Shown here in pieces: positions 34,247-43,794 of a stretch of DNA of 64,000 nucleotides. Each line of letters opens with the position of its first letter. Position 1 is the stretch's first letter. Origin of the DNA: Pseudomonas sp. RIT-PI-S (GTDB lineage: Bacteria > Pseudomonadota > Gammaproteobacteria > Pseudomonadales > Pseudomonadaceae); the NCBI RefSeq assembly GCF_025642975.1, contig NZ_JANZKJ010000013.1:62001-126000 (forward strand), written 5' to 3'. The translations under genes and the position numbers were made by a program. Under the pieces are notes generated by a model. That model was not told the origin of the DNA. It made no database searches and saw only the letters and a list, made by a program, of their open reading frames with translations.

Positions 34247-35022
34247 CAGCGGGTAATGCCACGCGTGGCGTCGCGGATGGAGCCAACGAACAACGCGACT
34301 TCCGGGCACCCGTCGGCGGCTGGCTCCAGATGAGTCAGTGCCTGGGCGATGGTCAAGCCCTGGCGGTAGACCACTTTGTAGGCGTTGCGCAGCGTATGGA
34401 TGGTGGTGTCGCTAAAGCCCCGACGGCGCATGCCCTCGAAGTTCATCCCACGTGCCTGAGCGGGGTTGCCGAACACGGTAACGAAAGCCGGCACGTCCTT
34501 GCCAATGGCCGTGCCCATGCCTGAAAAGCTGTGGGCGCCGATGTGGCAATACTGGTGCACAAGCGTGTAACCGGAAAGGATGGCCCAATCACCGACGTGC
34601 ACATGCCCGGCCAATGCCGTGTTGTTCACCAGGATGCAATGGTTGCCGATGACGCTGTCGTGACCCACATGGGCGTAGGCCATGATCAGGTTATGGTCGC
34701 CGATGGTCGTTTCGGCCCGATCTTGCACGGTGCCACGGTGAATGGTTACGCCTTCGCGGATGACGTTATTGTCACCGATCACTAGCCGCGTGGCTTCGCC
34801 CTTGTATTTCAGGTCAGGGGTATCTTCGCCTATGGACGAAAATTGGTAGATACGGTTGTTGCGGCCGATCCGGGTCGGCCCCCGAAGTACCACATGAGGG
34901 CCAACGACTGTCCCTTCACCGATTTCAACCCCTGCGCCGATGATCGACCACGGGCCTACCTCGACGCCTTCAGCCAATACGGCCGAAGGATCGATGATTG
35001 CACGAGGGTCGATCGAACTCAT
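34246..35022 (-). CDS. lpxA: UDP-N-acetylglucosamine acyltransferase
   Basis: 258 residues. Left-handed beta-helix of hexapeptide repeats (IDPSAVLAEGVEVGPWSIIGAGVEIGEGTVVGPHVV..), with the catalytic His in AYAHVGHDSVIGNHC. First committed step of lipid A synthesis, using acyl-ACP. Start overlaps the fabZ stop by 4 bases and its stop overlaps lpxB, so the three are coupled. Confidence 0.97.
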   Translation of the reverse strand: MSSIDPRAIIDPSAVLAEGVEVGPWSIIGAGVEIGEGTVVGPHVVLRGPTRIGRNNRIYQFSSIGEDTPDLKYKGEATRLVIGDNNVIREGVTIHRGTVQDRAETTIGDHNLIMAYAHVGHDSVIGNHCILVNNTALAGHVHVGDWAILSGYTLVHQYCHIGAHSFSGMGTAIGKDVPAFVTVFGNPAQARGMNFEGMRRRGFSDTTIHTLRNAYKVVYRQGLTIAQALTHLEPAADGCPEVALFVGSIRDATRGITR

Positions 35023-35459
35023 AGCTTGCGTTCCGCACAGATAATTTCAGCGGAACATACCGGCTTGCCGTCCACGGAGGCCTGGCAGTCGAACTTCCAG
35101 ATCTGCCGCTTGCAGCTGATGAAGCGAGCTTCGAGTATCAGCTGATCGCCAGGGGTCACTGGCTGGCGGAACCGCAGCTTGTCTGAGCCTACGAAGTAGT
35201 AGAGGGTGCCATCGGCTGGCTTCACGTCGAGCATCTTGAAACCGAGGATGCCCGCGGCCTGCGCCATCGCTTCGATGATCAGCACGCCGGGCATGATCGG
35301 GTGCGCAGGGAAATGGCCGTTGAAGAAAGGCTCATTGATGCTGACATTCTTGTAGGCGCGAATGCGCTGGCTCTCGACGTCCAGTTCCACCACCCGGTCC
35401 ACCAGCAGGAAAGGGTAGCGATGAGGCAAGTATTCGCGAATCTCGTTGATGTCCATCAT
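35019..35459 (-). CDS. fabZ: 3-hydroxyacyl-ACP dehydratase FabZ
   Basis: 146 residues from ATG 35459 (MMDINEIREYLPHRYPFLLVDRV). The catalytic His is in FFNGHFPAHPIMPGVLIIEAMAQ, with the Glu of the same motif. It dehydrates 3-hydroxyacyl-ACP in fatty-acid elongation and competes with LpxA and LpxD for the same 3-hydroxyacyl-ACP pool, which makes its place between lpxD and lpxA meaningful. Confidence 0.97.
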   Translation of the reverse strand: MMDINEIREYLPHRYPFLLVDRVVELDVESQRIRAYKNVSINEPFFNGHFPAHPIMPGVLIIEAMAQAAGILGFKMLDVKPADGTLYYFVGSDKLRFRQPVTPGDQLILEARFISCKRQIWKFDCQASVDGKPVCSAEIICAERKL

Positions 35460-35565
35460 ATCGGGGGAAAGCCTGTATAAAAGAGAGGGAGCGCGCAAGC
35501 CTGGGCGCACTCCTTTGCTCAGCAGCGCAGTCTAGCGGCAGTGCGCAACTGATATTGAAAAGGTA

Positions 35566-36624
35566 TCAGCCATCTGATGACCCGTCGTCACCTCGGGTCA
35601 CCGCTTCGATCTGCTTTTCCGCCTGGGTAAGGCGGCGATACATGTCGTCAAGCTGGCGGATGCGCGCGGCACTCTTGCGCCATTCGGCGGCAGGCTGCAT
35701 CGCGGTACCGGAAGAATAGGCGCCCGGCTCGGTGATCGATCGCGTCACCATGGTCATGCCGGTCACGAATACGTGGTCGCATATCTCGATATGCCCTACC
35801 AGCCCTACCCCGCCGGCCAGCATGCAATGCTTGCCGATCTTGGCGCTTCCCGAGATGCCGACACATGCGGCCATGGCCGTGTGATCGCCGATCTGCACGT
35901 TGTGGGCGATCTGGATTTGATTGTCCAGCTTGACCCCATTGCCGATCAGGGTATCGGCCAGGGCGCCACGGTCCACCGCGGTGTTCACACCGATTTCGAC
36001 ATCATCGCCAATGCTAACGCCGCCGATCTGGGCGATCTTCTGCCACACGCCTTTTTCGTTGGCGAAGCCGAAGCCCTCGCCACCCAACACGGCGCCGGAT
36101 TGAACAACCACCCGCTTGCCAATGCGAACATCGTGGTAGAGGGTGACCCGTGGCGCCAGCCAGCCGCCTTCGCCGACCACGCTGCGAGCGCCGATGAAGC
36201 AGTGGGCGCCCAACGTCACACCGGCGCTGATGATTGCGCCGCTCTCGATGACCACGAAGGGGCCCACGCTCGCGGTTGGGTCGACGCTGGCGTCGGCGGC
36301 AACCACAGCGCTGGAGTGAATGCCCGCTGGCGCACGCGGCTTGGGGTCGAAACGGTGGGAAATCCGTGCGTAGGCCAGGTACGGATCCGGCACCACCAAG
36401 GCGTTGCCCTGAAATGCCTCGGCGTCCTCACGCTTGAGCAGGACCGCGCCGGCCTGGGTAGTCGCCAGGTGCTTGCGGTACTGTGGGTTGGCCAGGAAGC
36501 TCAGCTGAGACGGGCCGGCCTCCTGTAAGGTGGCCAGCCCGTCAATCATATGCCCGCGGGCGCCGACGACCTCGGCGCCCAGGGTATCGGCGATTTCGCC
36601 GAGGGTAAGGCTCGACGTCGTCAT
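35566..36624 (-). CDS. lpxD: UDP-3-O-(3-hydroxyacyl)glucosamine N-acyltransferase
   Basis: 352 residues from ATG 36624; GTG 36627 is adjacent. N-terminal uridine-binding domain (LGEIADTLGAEVVGARGHMIDGLATLQEAGPSQLSFLANPQYRKHL), hexapeptide beta-helix, and the catalytic His region IQIAHNVQIGDHTAMAACVG. C-terminal helix (IRQLDDMYRRLTQAEKQIEAV). Third step of lipid A synthesis. The start overlaps the skp stop. Confidence 0.97.
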   Translation of the reverse strand: MTTSSLTLGEIADTLGAEVVGARGHMIDGLATLQEAGPSQLSFLANPQYRKHLATTQAGAVLLKREDAEAFQGNALVVPDPYLAYARISHRFDPKPRAPAGIHSSAVVAADASVDPTASVGPFVVIESGAIISAGVTLGAHCFIGARSVVGEGGWLAPRVTLYHDVRIGKRVVVQSGAVLGGEGFGFANEKGVWQKIAQIGGVSIGDDVEIGVNTAVDRGALADTLIGNGVKLDNQIQIAHNVQIGDHTAMAACVGISGSAKIGKHCMLAGGVGLVGHIEICDHVFVTGMTMVTRSITEPGAYSSGTAMQPAAEWRKSAARIRQLDDMYRRLTQAEKQIEAVTRGDDGSSDG

Positions 36625-37127
36625 CACTTGGACTGGTTCATGCGCTCGATGACCTGACGGGTGATGTCGTATTGAGGTTTGACATCGATGACCGCGCCGC
36701 GCTCGAGCACCAGGTCGAAACCGCCTTGCTTGATCACTGCTTCCACGGCGCCGTCCAGCTTGGGCTTGAGCTGCTTGAGCATGTCACGGTCAGCCGAAGC
36801 CTTGGCTTCGTTCAGCTCCTTGGACTGGAACTGGAAGTCACGTGCCTTTTGCTTGAAGTCCAGCTCCAGGCGCTCGCGCTCAGGCTGCTGCATCTTGTCG
36901 CCGCCGCTGACCAGGCGGTCCTGGATGTCCTTGGCGCTGCTTTCCAAGGCCTTGAGCTTGGTCAGCTGAGGGCCAAATTTCTTTTCCGCGTCCACTGCGT
37001 ACTTCTTCGCGGCATCGGATTCGAGCAATGCCATCTGATAATTCAGCACGGCGATTTTCATTTCGGCGAAGGCCGGGGTCGCGAACATGGCGGCGGCGAC
37101 GATAACCAGTTGAGTCAGCTTGCGCAC
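36624..37127 (-). CDS. skp: periplasmic chaperone Skp/OmpH
   Basis: 167 residues. Signal peptide MRKLTQLVIVAAAMFATPAFA, then a core of long charged helices (KYAVDAEKKFGPQLTKLKALESSAKDIQDRLVSGG.. RERLELDFKQKARDFQFQSKELNEAKA) forming the tentacles of the trimer. It holds unfolded outer-membrane proteins on their way to BamA, coded just upstream. Length is normal. Confidence 0.94.
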   Translation of the reverse strand: MRKLTQLVIVAAAMFATPAFAEMKIAVLNYQMALLESDAAKKYAVDAEKKFGPQLTKLKALESSAKDIQDRLVSGGDKMQQPERERLELDFKQKARDFQFQSKELNEAKASADRDMLKQLKPKLDGAVEAVIKQGGFDLVLERGAVIDVKPQYDITRQVIERMNQSK

Positions 37128-37172
37128 GATAAACTCCTGCGAATTCGTTGTATGTAGGCCAGGGCGCGACGC

Positions 37173-39530
37173 TTAGAACGTCTGCCCCAGCGAGAATTGG
37201 AAGATCTGGGTTTCGGCTTCGTCCGGCTTCTTGACTGGCATCGCCAGGCTGAAGCTCAACGGACCAAGGGCGGTGATCCAGGTCACGCCCAGGCCGACCG
37301 AAGCGGCCATGTTGGAGAAGTCGATGGAGCCGCAATCCTTGGTGTTCACCGGGTACTGGGTACTCTTCGACGAGTATTGGCACTTGGAGTCGAACACGTT
37401 ACCCACATCCCAGAACAGCGATGTGCGCAGGGATTTCTGGTCCTTCACGAATGGCATCGGGAAGAGGATCTCGGCGCCGCCGGTGATCATCACGTTACCG
37501 CCGAAGGCCAGGGCATCCTGGTCCGGATCGTTAGTTGCTGGCGTACTGCGTGGGCCCAAGGTGCTGTCCTTGAAGCCGCGCACGGAGTTGAAGCCACCGG
37601 CGTAGTAGTTCTCGTAGAACGGCAAGCCATCGGTAGAGCCATAGCCGTCGCCATACCCCAGTTCCGTGTGGAAGCGAAGGGTGTAGTTTTCGGTTACCGG
37701 CGTAAACAGCTGGCCACGGTAGTCGAGCTTGTAGAACGACAGGTCGCTACCCGGCGTGGTCGTTTCCAGCGTCAGGCTCTGGGCATGGCCACGGGTCGGC
37801 AAGGTGCCGCGGTTCAGAGTCGAATCCGACCAGCCCACGGAGGCCTTGAAGTTGGTGAAGCTGTCGCCCTCGCGGTCGATGAAGTCGTAGATCTCGCCGA
37901 CGGTATAGGTGCCGGTGTTGATCTCGTCCTTCTGTACGGTCAGGCCGAAGGTCAGGCGCGAAGTCTCGCTGATGGGGTAGCCGAAGTTGAGGCCGGCGCC
38001 CAGGCTGTCGACCGCATAGCTGGCCACGTCGACGTCGAGGTCGTCGTAGTCGGTCTTACGGTAGAAGGCGTTGTAACCCAGGCTCACGCCATCCGGCGTG
38101 TAGTAAGGATCGACGAAGCTGAAGTTATAACGGCTCTGGTATTCGGAGCGGGTTAGCCCCAGGCTCACTTTATTACCGCTACCCAGGAAGTTGCTCTGGC
38201 TAATCGAGCCACCGAGGATCAGCCCCGCGCTCTGGGCGAAACCCACGCTGGCGGTGATCGAGCCCGAGGGTTGCTCTTCCACGGTGTAGTTCACGTCCAC
38301 CTGGTCGTCGGTGCCAGGCACCGCCGGGGTTTCGACGTTCACTTCCTTGAAGTAGCCCAGGCGCTCCAGGCGCGTCTTGGACTGGTCGATCAGGTAGGTC
38401 GACGCCCAGCCGCCTTCCATCTGGCGCATTTCACGGCGCAGCACTTCGTCTTCGGTCTTGGTGTTGCCGCGGAAGTTCACGCGGTTGACGTAGGCACGCT
38501 TGCCGGGGTCCACCACGAAGGTGATGTCCACGGTGTGGTCTTCGTTGTGCGGCTGCGGCACGCCGTTGACGTTGGCGAAGGTGTAGCCTTCGTTGCCCAG
38601 GCGGCGGGTGATCAGGTCCGAGGTGGACGTCATCACCTTGCGCGAGAACACCTGGCCGGGCTTGACCAGCATCAGGTCTTGGATCTGCTGCTCGGGCACC
38701 TTCAGGTCGCCGCTGAGCTTGACGTCGCGGACCTTGTACTTCTCGCCTTCGTTCACGTTGACGGTGATGTAGACGTGTTTCTTGTCCGGGGTGATGGACA
38801 CCTGGGTGGAGGCGATGTCCATGTTGATGTAGCCGCGGTCCAGGTAATAGGAACGCAACCGCTCCAGGTCACCGGACAGTTTCTCGCGGCCGTACTTGTC
38901 GTCGTTCTTGAAGAACGACAGCCAGTTGGTGGTTTTCAGCTCGAACAGGTCGACCAGATCCTGCTCGGGGAACACGGTGTTGCCCACCACGTTGATGTGC
39001 TGGATCGCCGCGACCGTGCCTTCGTTGATCTTGATCTTCAGGCCCACGCGGTTGCGCGGCTGGGTCACCACCTCGGTATCTACCGTGGCCGAGTAGCGGC
39101 CCTGGGCGACGTACTGGCGCTGAAGTTCGTTACGCACGCCTTCGAGGGTGGCGCGCTGGAAGATTTCCCCTTCGGCCAGGCCCGATTGTTTCAAGCCCTT
39201 GAGCAGGTCTTCGGTGGAAATGGCCTTGTTGCCTTCGATCTCGATGCTGGCGACCGACGGCCGCTCCACTACGTTGATCACCAGGACGTTACCGTCGCGC
39301 CCCAGTTGAATGTCCTGGAAGAACCCGGTCTTGAACAGCGCGCGCGTGGAGTCCACCAGCTTGCGGTCATCGGCCTCTTCGCCCACGTTCAGGGGCAAGG
39401 CGCCGAAGACGCTGCCGGCGGATACCCGCTGCAGGCCATTGACACGAATATCGGAGATGGTGAAGGACTCGGCGTGAACTTCGGCGATCATCAGTGCGGA
39501 CAGCACCGCAGTAAGCAGCAGACGTTTCAT
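37173..39530 (-). CDS. bamA: outer-membrane protein assembly factor BamA
   Basis: 785 residues from ATG 39530 (MKRLLLTAVLSALMIAEVHA signal peptide). Five POTRA domains (starting FTISDIRVNGLQRVSAGSVF) and a C-terminal 16-strand barrel ending in FSLGQTF, the recognition signature with terminal Phe. The VRGF motif is seen as SVRGFKDSTLGPR. It inserts beta-barrel proteins into the outer membrane. Follows rseP and precedes skp in the conserved order. Confidence 0.97.
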   Translation of the reverse strand: MKRLLLTAVLSALMIAEVHAESFTISDIRVNGLQRVSAGSVFGALPLNVGEEADDRKLVDSTRALFKTGFFQDIQLGRDGNVLVINVVERPSVASIEIEGNKAISTEDLLKGLKQSGLAEGEIFQRATLEGVRNELQRQYVAQGRYSATVDTEVVTQPRNRVGLKIKINEGTVAAIQHINVVGNTVFPEQDLVDLFELKTTNWLSFFKNDDKYGREKLSGDLERLRSYYLDRGYINMDIASTQVSITPDKKHVYITVNVNEGEKYKVRDVKLSGDLKVPEQQIQDLMLVKPGQVFSRKVMTSTSDLITRRLGNEGYTFANVNGVPQPHNEDHTVDITFVVDPGKRAYVNRVNFRGNTKTEDEVLRREMRQMEGGWASTYLIDQSKTRLERLGYFKEVNVETPAVPGTDDQVDVNYTVEEQPSGSITASVGFAQSAGLILGGSISQSNFLGSGNKVSLGLTRSEYQSRYNFSFVDPYYTPDGVSLGYNAFYRKTDYDDLDVDVASYAVDSLGAGLNFGYPISETSRLTFGLTVQKDEINTGTYTVGEIYDFIDREGDSFTNFKASVGWSDSTLNRGTLPTRGHAQSLTLETTTPGSDLSFYKLDYRGQLFTPVTENYTLRFHTELGYGDGYGSTDGLPFYENYYAGGFNSVRGFKDSTLGPRSTPATNDPDQDALAFGGNVMITGGAEILFPMPFVKDQKSLRTSLFWDVGNVFDSKCQYSSKSTQYPVNTKDCGSIDFSNMAASVGLGVTWITALGPLSFSLAMPVKKPDEAETQIFQFSLGQTF

Positions 39531-39603
39531 GAAGTCCTTTCTTATTCCAACTGGCAATAAACAAACTGCCGCATAAGCGGCAGGTTCGCAATTGTGCGAC
39601 TCA

Positions 39604-40953
39604 TTACAACCGACCCAGGTCGTTTATCAGGGCGAGTAACATAACTCCCACCACTAGACTGATACCGATCTGGACCCCCCAGCCCTGTACCCGATCGGAA
39701 ACCGGGCGACCCCGAACCCACTCGATCAGGTAGAACAGCAGATGCCCCCCGTCCAGGACGGGAATGGGAAGCAGATTGAGAACCCCCAGGCTGATACTCA
39801 GGTAAGCCAGGAAGTTCAAGAAATCCCCAAGGCCCGACTGGGCCGAAGCGCCCGCCACTTTAGCAATGGTTATCGGTCCACTCAAGTTTTTTACCGAGAG
39901 CTCGCCAAAGAGCATTTTCTTCAGCGAATCAAGGGTCAACACACTCATCTCCCAAGTGCGTCGCGCGCCTTCGACCAACCCGTCGAGAGGACCATAACGA
40001 ACCTCCCGAAGCATGTCTGCTGGCCAGGCGACCGGCGCCACGCCGGCGCCGAGGTAACCGGTCGCCGCTGCCCCCTCCCCCTTGCTTGCCAAGGTTACTG
40101 GAACCTCCAGAGAGTGCCCGTCGCGCTCGACCTGCAACATGACCTGCTTGTCGGCCCGCTGACGCACCGCGTCCACCACCTGTTGCCAATCGGCGAGCGC
40201 CGCGCCATCCAGGGTCAGCAGGCGGTCGCCGGATTTCAAGCCGGCGGCATGGGCAGGCCCGGCGGGGTCTACCTCCGCCAGCACGGGCTCAAGGGCCGGC
40301 CGCCACGGCCGAATCCCCAGGGAGCGAACAGGGTCCGGCTCGTCACTGCCCTTGAGCCAGCCCACGAGGGCGAGCTGATGAACGCTACCGTTGCCGTCCT
40401 GATCATTGACCCGAATCTGCAAGTTGCCGGTTTCGCCCAAACGGCGCACCAGCTCCATATTGACGCCGGACCAGCCAGTGACCGGCTCGCCATCCACCTC
40501 GATGATTTCCTGCCCAGCTGCGAGCCCTGCGCCCGCGGCCATGCTTCCCGCTTCCACGGCGCCGATGACCGGCCGTACCTGTTCGCTGCCCAACATGGCA
40601 ATGAACCAGAAGAACACGATAGCCAGCAGGAAGTTGGCGATGGGCCCGGCAGCGACTATCGCAATGCGCTGGCCAACCGGCTTGCGGTTGAAGGCCTGCT
40701 GCAGCTCTTCGGCCGGCACCTCGGCCTCCCGCTCGTCGAGCATCTTCACGTAACCGCCCAGGGGGATGGCCGCCACCACGTACTCGGTGCCCTGCTTGTC
40801 GGCCCAGCGCAGCAGCGGTGTACCGAAGCCCACCGAGAACCGCAGCACCTTGACCCCGCAGCGGCGGGCCACCCAGAAGTGGCCGAATTCGTGGAAGGTC
40901 ACCAGCACCCCAAGTGCCACCAGGGTGCCGACCAGCATATAGAGTGCGCTCAT
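39604..40953 (-). CDS. rseP: site-2 protease RseP
   Basis: 449 residues. Zinc site HEFGH in VTFHEFGHFWVARRCGV, second metal motif LPIPVLDGGHLLFYLIEWV, two PDZ domains between, and four membrane spans. It cuts anti-sigma factor after envelope stress, releasing the sigma factor (AlgU/RpoE). GGAG lies 6 bases before ATG 40953. Its place beside bamA links stress sensing to barrel assembly. Confidence 0.97.
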   Translation of the reverse strand: MSALYMLVGTLVALGVLVTFHEFGHFWVARRCGVKVLRFSVGFGTPLLRWADKQGTEYVVAAIPLGGYVKMLDEREAEVPAEELQQAFNRKPVGQRIAIVAAGPIANFLLAIVFFWFIAMLGSEQVRPVIGAVEAGSMAAGAGLAAGQEIIEVDGEPVTGWSGVNMELVRRLGETGNLQIRVNDQDGNGSVHQLALVGWLKGSDEPDPVRSLGIRPWRPALEPVLAEVDPAGPAHAAGLKSGDRLLTLDGAALADWQQVVDAVRQRADKQVMLQVERDGHSLEVPVTLASKGEGAAATGYLGAGVAPVAWPADMLREVRYGPLDGLVEGARRTWEMSVLTLDSLKKMLFGELSVKNLSGPITIAKVAGASAQSGLGDFLNFLAYLSISLGVLNLLPIPVLDGGHLLFYLIEWVRGRPVSDRVQGWGVQIGISLVVGVMLLALINDLGRL

Positions 40954-41011
40954 AGGTTTCTCCGCAGCGCCCGCAGGCAGTCATCCGCCCCTGGGGCGCA
41001 CCAATCGGAAC

Positions 41012-42202
41012 TCATCGGCTGGCCTGAGTCAACCACTGCTCGGCGGCCCGACGCGCTCTGGCATCGGCATCGAATACGGCGTCCAGGCTATCCAACACCA
41101 CACAGGGCTCCTTGGCCAGTACCGCCTCGATCATACTCGCGATCTCGGTGTAACGGATGCGCCGGTCGAGAAACGCCGCCACGGCCACTTCGTTGGCGGC
41201 ATTGAGCGTAGCGGGCGCGCTTGAGCCCGCCTCCGCCGCCTGCCTTGCCAGGCGCAGGCAAGGGAAGCGCTGTTCATCAGGCTTGTGGAAATCCAGGCGA
41301 GCAATGCTGAACAGGTCCAGCGGCGGAACACCGGAGTCGATCCGCTGCGGCCAGGAGAGGGCATTGGCGATAGGCGTGCGCATATCCGGGTTACCTAGCT
41401 GCGCCAATACCGAGCCATCGATGTAATCCACAAGGGAATGGATCACGCTTTGCGGATGCACTACCACTTCCACTTGCGACGGGCGGGCATCGAACAGCCA
41501 GCAGGCCTCGATCAGCTCCAGCCCCTTGTTGGCCATGGTGGCCGAATCCACGGATATCTTGCGGCCCATTGACCAGTTCGGATGGGCACATGCCCGCTCG
41601 GGCGAAACGTCGGCCAGCTCGGCCAAGGGCGTTTCGCGAAACGGCCCTCCCGAGGCCGTGAGCAGGATCCGGCGCACTCCGACTGCAGCCAGCCCTTGCG
41701 CATAGCCGCCGGGCAAGCACTGAAAGATAGCGTTGTGTTCGCTATCGATAGGCAGCAGCACGGCGTTGCTGTCTCGAACGGCCTGCATGAAGAGCGCGCC
41801 AGACATGACCAACGCCTCTTTGTTGGCCAGCAGCACCTTCTTGCCGGCCCGTACGGCCGCGAGGGTTGGGCGCAATCCGGCAGCACCGACGATGGCCGCC
41901 ATCACCGCGTCCACCTCACTAGCGGCCGCCACTTCGCAAAGCCCGGCCTCGCCATGCAACACATCTGTGGCGAGACCCGCTTTACGCAGACGCTCGGAGA
42001 ACGCGGCGGCATCCGTGGCCGTGGCCACCACCGCCAGCTTCGGCCGGTGCTGCTGGCAAAGCAGCAGCAGGTCGTCGAGGCGGGAATGGCCCGTCAATGC
42101 ATGCACTTCATAGCGATCGGGATGACGCAGGATCACATCAAGGGTGCTTTGACCGATCGAGCCGGTAGCGCCCAGCACGGTTATCCGCTGTCGGGTAGTC
42201 AC
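41012..42202 (-). CDS. dxr: 1-deoxy-D-xylulose 5-phosphate reductoisomerase
   Basis: 396 residues from GTG 42202, which overlaps the cdsA stop (GTGA). NADPH-binding ITVLGATGSIGQSTLDVI, the metal-binding IDSEHNAIFQCL, and SMGRKISVDSATMANKGLELIEA are diagnostic. Second step of the MEP isoprenoid pathway; product feeds ispD and ispF in this window and, through polyprenyl precursors, uppS. Confidence 0.97.
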   Translation of the reverse strand: MTTRQRITVLGATGSIGQSTLDVILRHPDRYEVHALTGHSRLDDLLLLCQQHRPKLAVVATATDAAAFSERLRKAGLATDVLHGEAGLCEVAAASEVDAVMAAIVGAAGLRPTLAAVRAGKKVLLANKEALVMSGALFMQAVRDSNAVLLPIDSEHNAIFQCLPGGYAQGLAAVGVRRILLTASGGPFRETPLAELADVSPERACAHPNWSMGRKISVDSATMANKGLELIEACWLFDARPSQVEVVVHPQSVIHSLVDYIDGSVLAQLGNPDMRTPIANALSWPQRIDSGVPPLDLFSIARLDFHKPDEQRFPCLRLARQAAEAGSSAPATLNAANEVAVAAFLDRRIRYTEIASMIEAVLAKEPCVVLDSLDAVFDADARARRAAEQWLTQASR

Positions 42203-43020
42203 ATCGTGCCCCAGCCGGCGGCCCAGAGCAGCACGGCAAATACCGGGATGGCCGCGGTAAGGCTGTCGATGCGGTCAAGGACGCCGCCATGCCCAGGCAA
42301 CAGCTGGCTGCTATCCTTGATCCCGGCCTGGCGCTTGAACATGCTCTCGGTGAGATCACCCACCACGGACACCAGTACCACCACGGCCGCGGCGGCAAGG
42401 GCGCCGATCAGCTGCCCGGCGGACCAGGCGCGGACCACCCCGGTGATCAGTGTGATCAACAAGGCGATGCCAAGCCCCCCATAGAGCCCGGCCCAACTTT
42501 TGCCTGGGCTCACCGCTGGCGCGAGCTTGCGCTTGCCAAAAGCGCGGCCGGTGAAATACGCGCCGATATCAGCGACCCACACCAGCACCATGACCGACAC
42601 GATCAGCCAATTACCCAGGCCCGACGGCCACTCCTTGAGCATGAGCAGACCCTGCCAGGCCGGCAGCAGCACCAGCAGGCCGATCAGCACTTTGCAGGCG
42701 ATGCTGGACCAATACTGCGCAGAACCTGGGTAGGTCAGCACCAGCCAAGTGGCCACGGCCCACCAAATCACCGCCAGGCCAAGCAACCAAGGCGCAAGCG
42801 TCGGCACCATGTAGAGCACCATGAGCATCCCCGCCACCAACGCTGCGAACAAGCAACGCACAGGTTGCGCTTCAAGGCCGGCCAGCCGTGCCCACTCCCA
42901 CGCGCCCAAGGTCACGACGGCACCGATGAACAGAGCGAACCAGCCGCCATCCAGCAGGAAAAAACCACACAAGGCCAGCGGTAGCAGAACCAGGGCGGTA
43001 AGAATGCGTTGCTTAAGCAT
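42199..43020 (-). CDS. cdsA: phosphatidate cytidylyltransferase CdsA
   Basis: 273 residues with about eight membrane segments. The C-terminal signature SVVGDLTESMFKRQAGIKDSSQLLPGHGGVLDRIDSL is complete and VSPGKSWAGLYGG precedes it. It makes CDP-diacylglycerol from phosphatidic acid, whose synthesis starts with PlsB, also partly in this window. Start overlaps the uppS stop as TGATG. Confidence 0.97.
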   Translation of the reverse strand: MLKQRILTALVLLPLALCGFFLLDGGWFALFIGAVVTLGAWEWARLAGLEAQPVRCLFAALVAGMLMVLYMVPTLAPWLLGLAVIWWAVATWLVLTYPGSAQYWSSIACKVLIGLLVLLPAWQGLLMLKEWPSGLGNWLIVSVMVLVWVADIGAYFTGRAFGKRKLAPAVSPGKSWAGLYGGLGIALLITLITGVVRAWSAGQLIGALAAAAVVVLVSVVGDLTESMFKRQAGIKDSSQLLPGHGGVLDRIDSLTAAIPVFAVLLWAAGWGTM

Positions 43021-43775
43021 CAGGCACGGGCTCCAGCCTCTACCTGCTCGCTGGTTTTACCGAAGCGACGCTGGCGGGAGGCGAAATCGGCCAGCGCAAC
43101 GCGCATGGCCTCGTGTTTGAAGTCCGGCCAGTAGAGGTCGGAGAAATACAGCTCGGCATAGGCGAGCTGCCAAAGCAGGAAGTTACTGATGCGATGCTCG
43201 CCCCCGGTACGGATGCACAAATCCGGAAGGGGCAACTCGCCAGTGGCCAGGCGCGCCTGCAGCATCGAAGGGGTAATTTCCTCCGGTTGCAGCCTACCCG
43301 CCTGGACTTCGCGCGCCAGCTGTTGGGCCGCCTGGGCGATGTCCCATTGACCACCATAGTTGGCGGCGATCTGTAGAACGAAGCGCCCCGGGCCGACAGT
43401 CAGCGCTTCGGCCTCGGCCATCGCGGCCTGCAATTCGGGATGGAAGCGGCTGCGGTCGCCAATGATGCGCAGGCTGATGTTGTTTTCATCGAGCCGGCGA
43501 GCCTCGCGCCGCAGCATCGTAAAGAACAGCTCCATCAGCGCACCTACTTCTTCGGCAGGCCGCTGCCAGTTTTCACTGGAAAAGGCGAACAGGGTCAGCA
43601 CCTCGACCCGCGCCTCGGCGCACACCTCGATCACCGCCCGGACGGCGTCAACGCCAGCCTTGTGCCCTGCCACCCCAGGCAGCAGGCGCTTCTTGGCCCA
43701 GCGATTGTTACCGTCCATGATGATCGCCACGTGCCGCGGGACGGTCGCTAGCGCTGCCGGCTTGATCTTTTCCAT
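43020..43775 (-). CDS. uppS: undecaprenyl diphosphate synthase
   Basis: 251 residues. HVAIIMDGNNRWAKKRLLPGVAGHKAG carries the catalytic Asp, SSENWQRPAEEV and the C-terminal DLCIRTGGEHRISNFLLWQLAYAELYF complete the cis-prenyltransferase set. It extends farnesyl diphosphate to the C55 carrier for peptidoglycan and O-antigen. Coupled to cdsA downstream and 19 bases after frr. Confidence 0.97.
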   Translation of the reverse strand: MEKIKPAALATVPRHVAIIMDGNNRWAKKRLLPGVAGHKAGVDAVRAVIEVCAEARVEVLTLFAFSSENWQRPAEEVGALMELFFTMLRREARRLDENNISLRIIGDRSRFHPELQAAMAEAEALTVGPGRFVLQIAANYGGQWDIAQAAQQLAREVQAGRLQPEEITPSMLQARLATGELPLPDLCIRTGGEHRISNFLLWQLAYAELYFSDLYWPDFKHEAMRVALADFASRQRRFGKTSEQVEAGARA

Positions 43776-43794
43776 GAAAACGCGCGGACCCTTC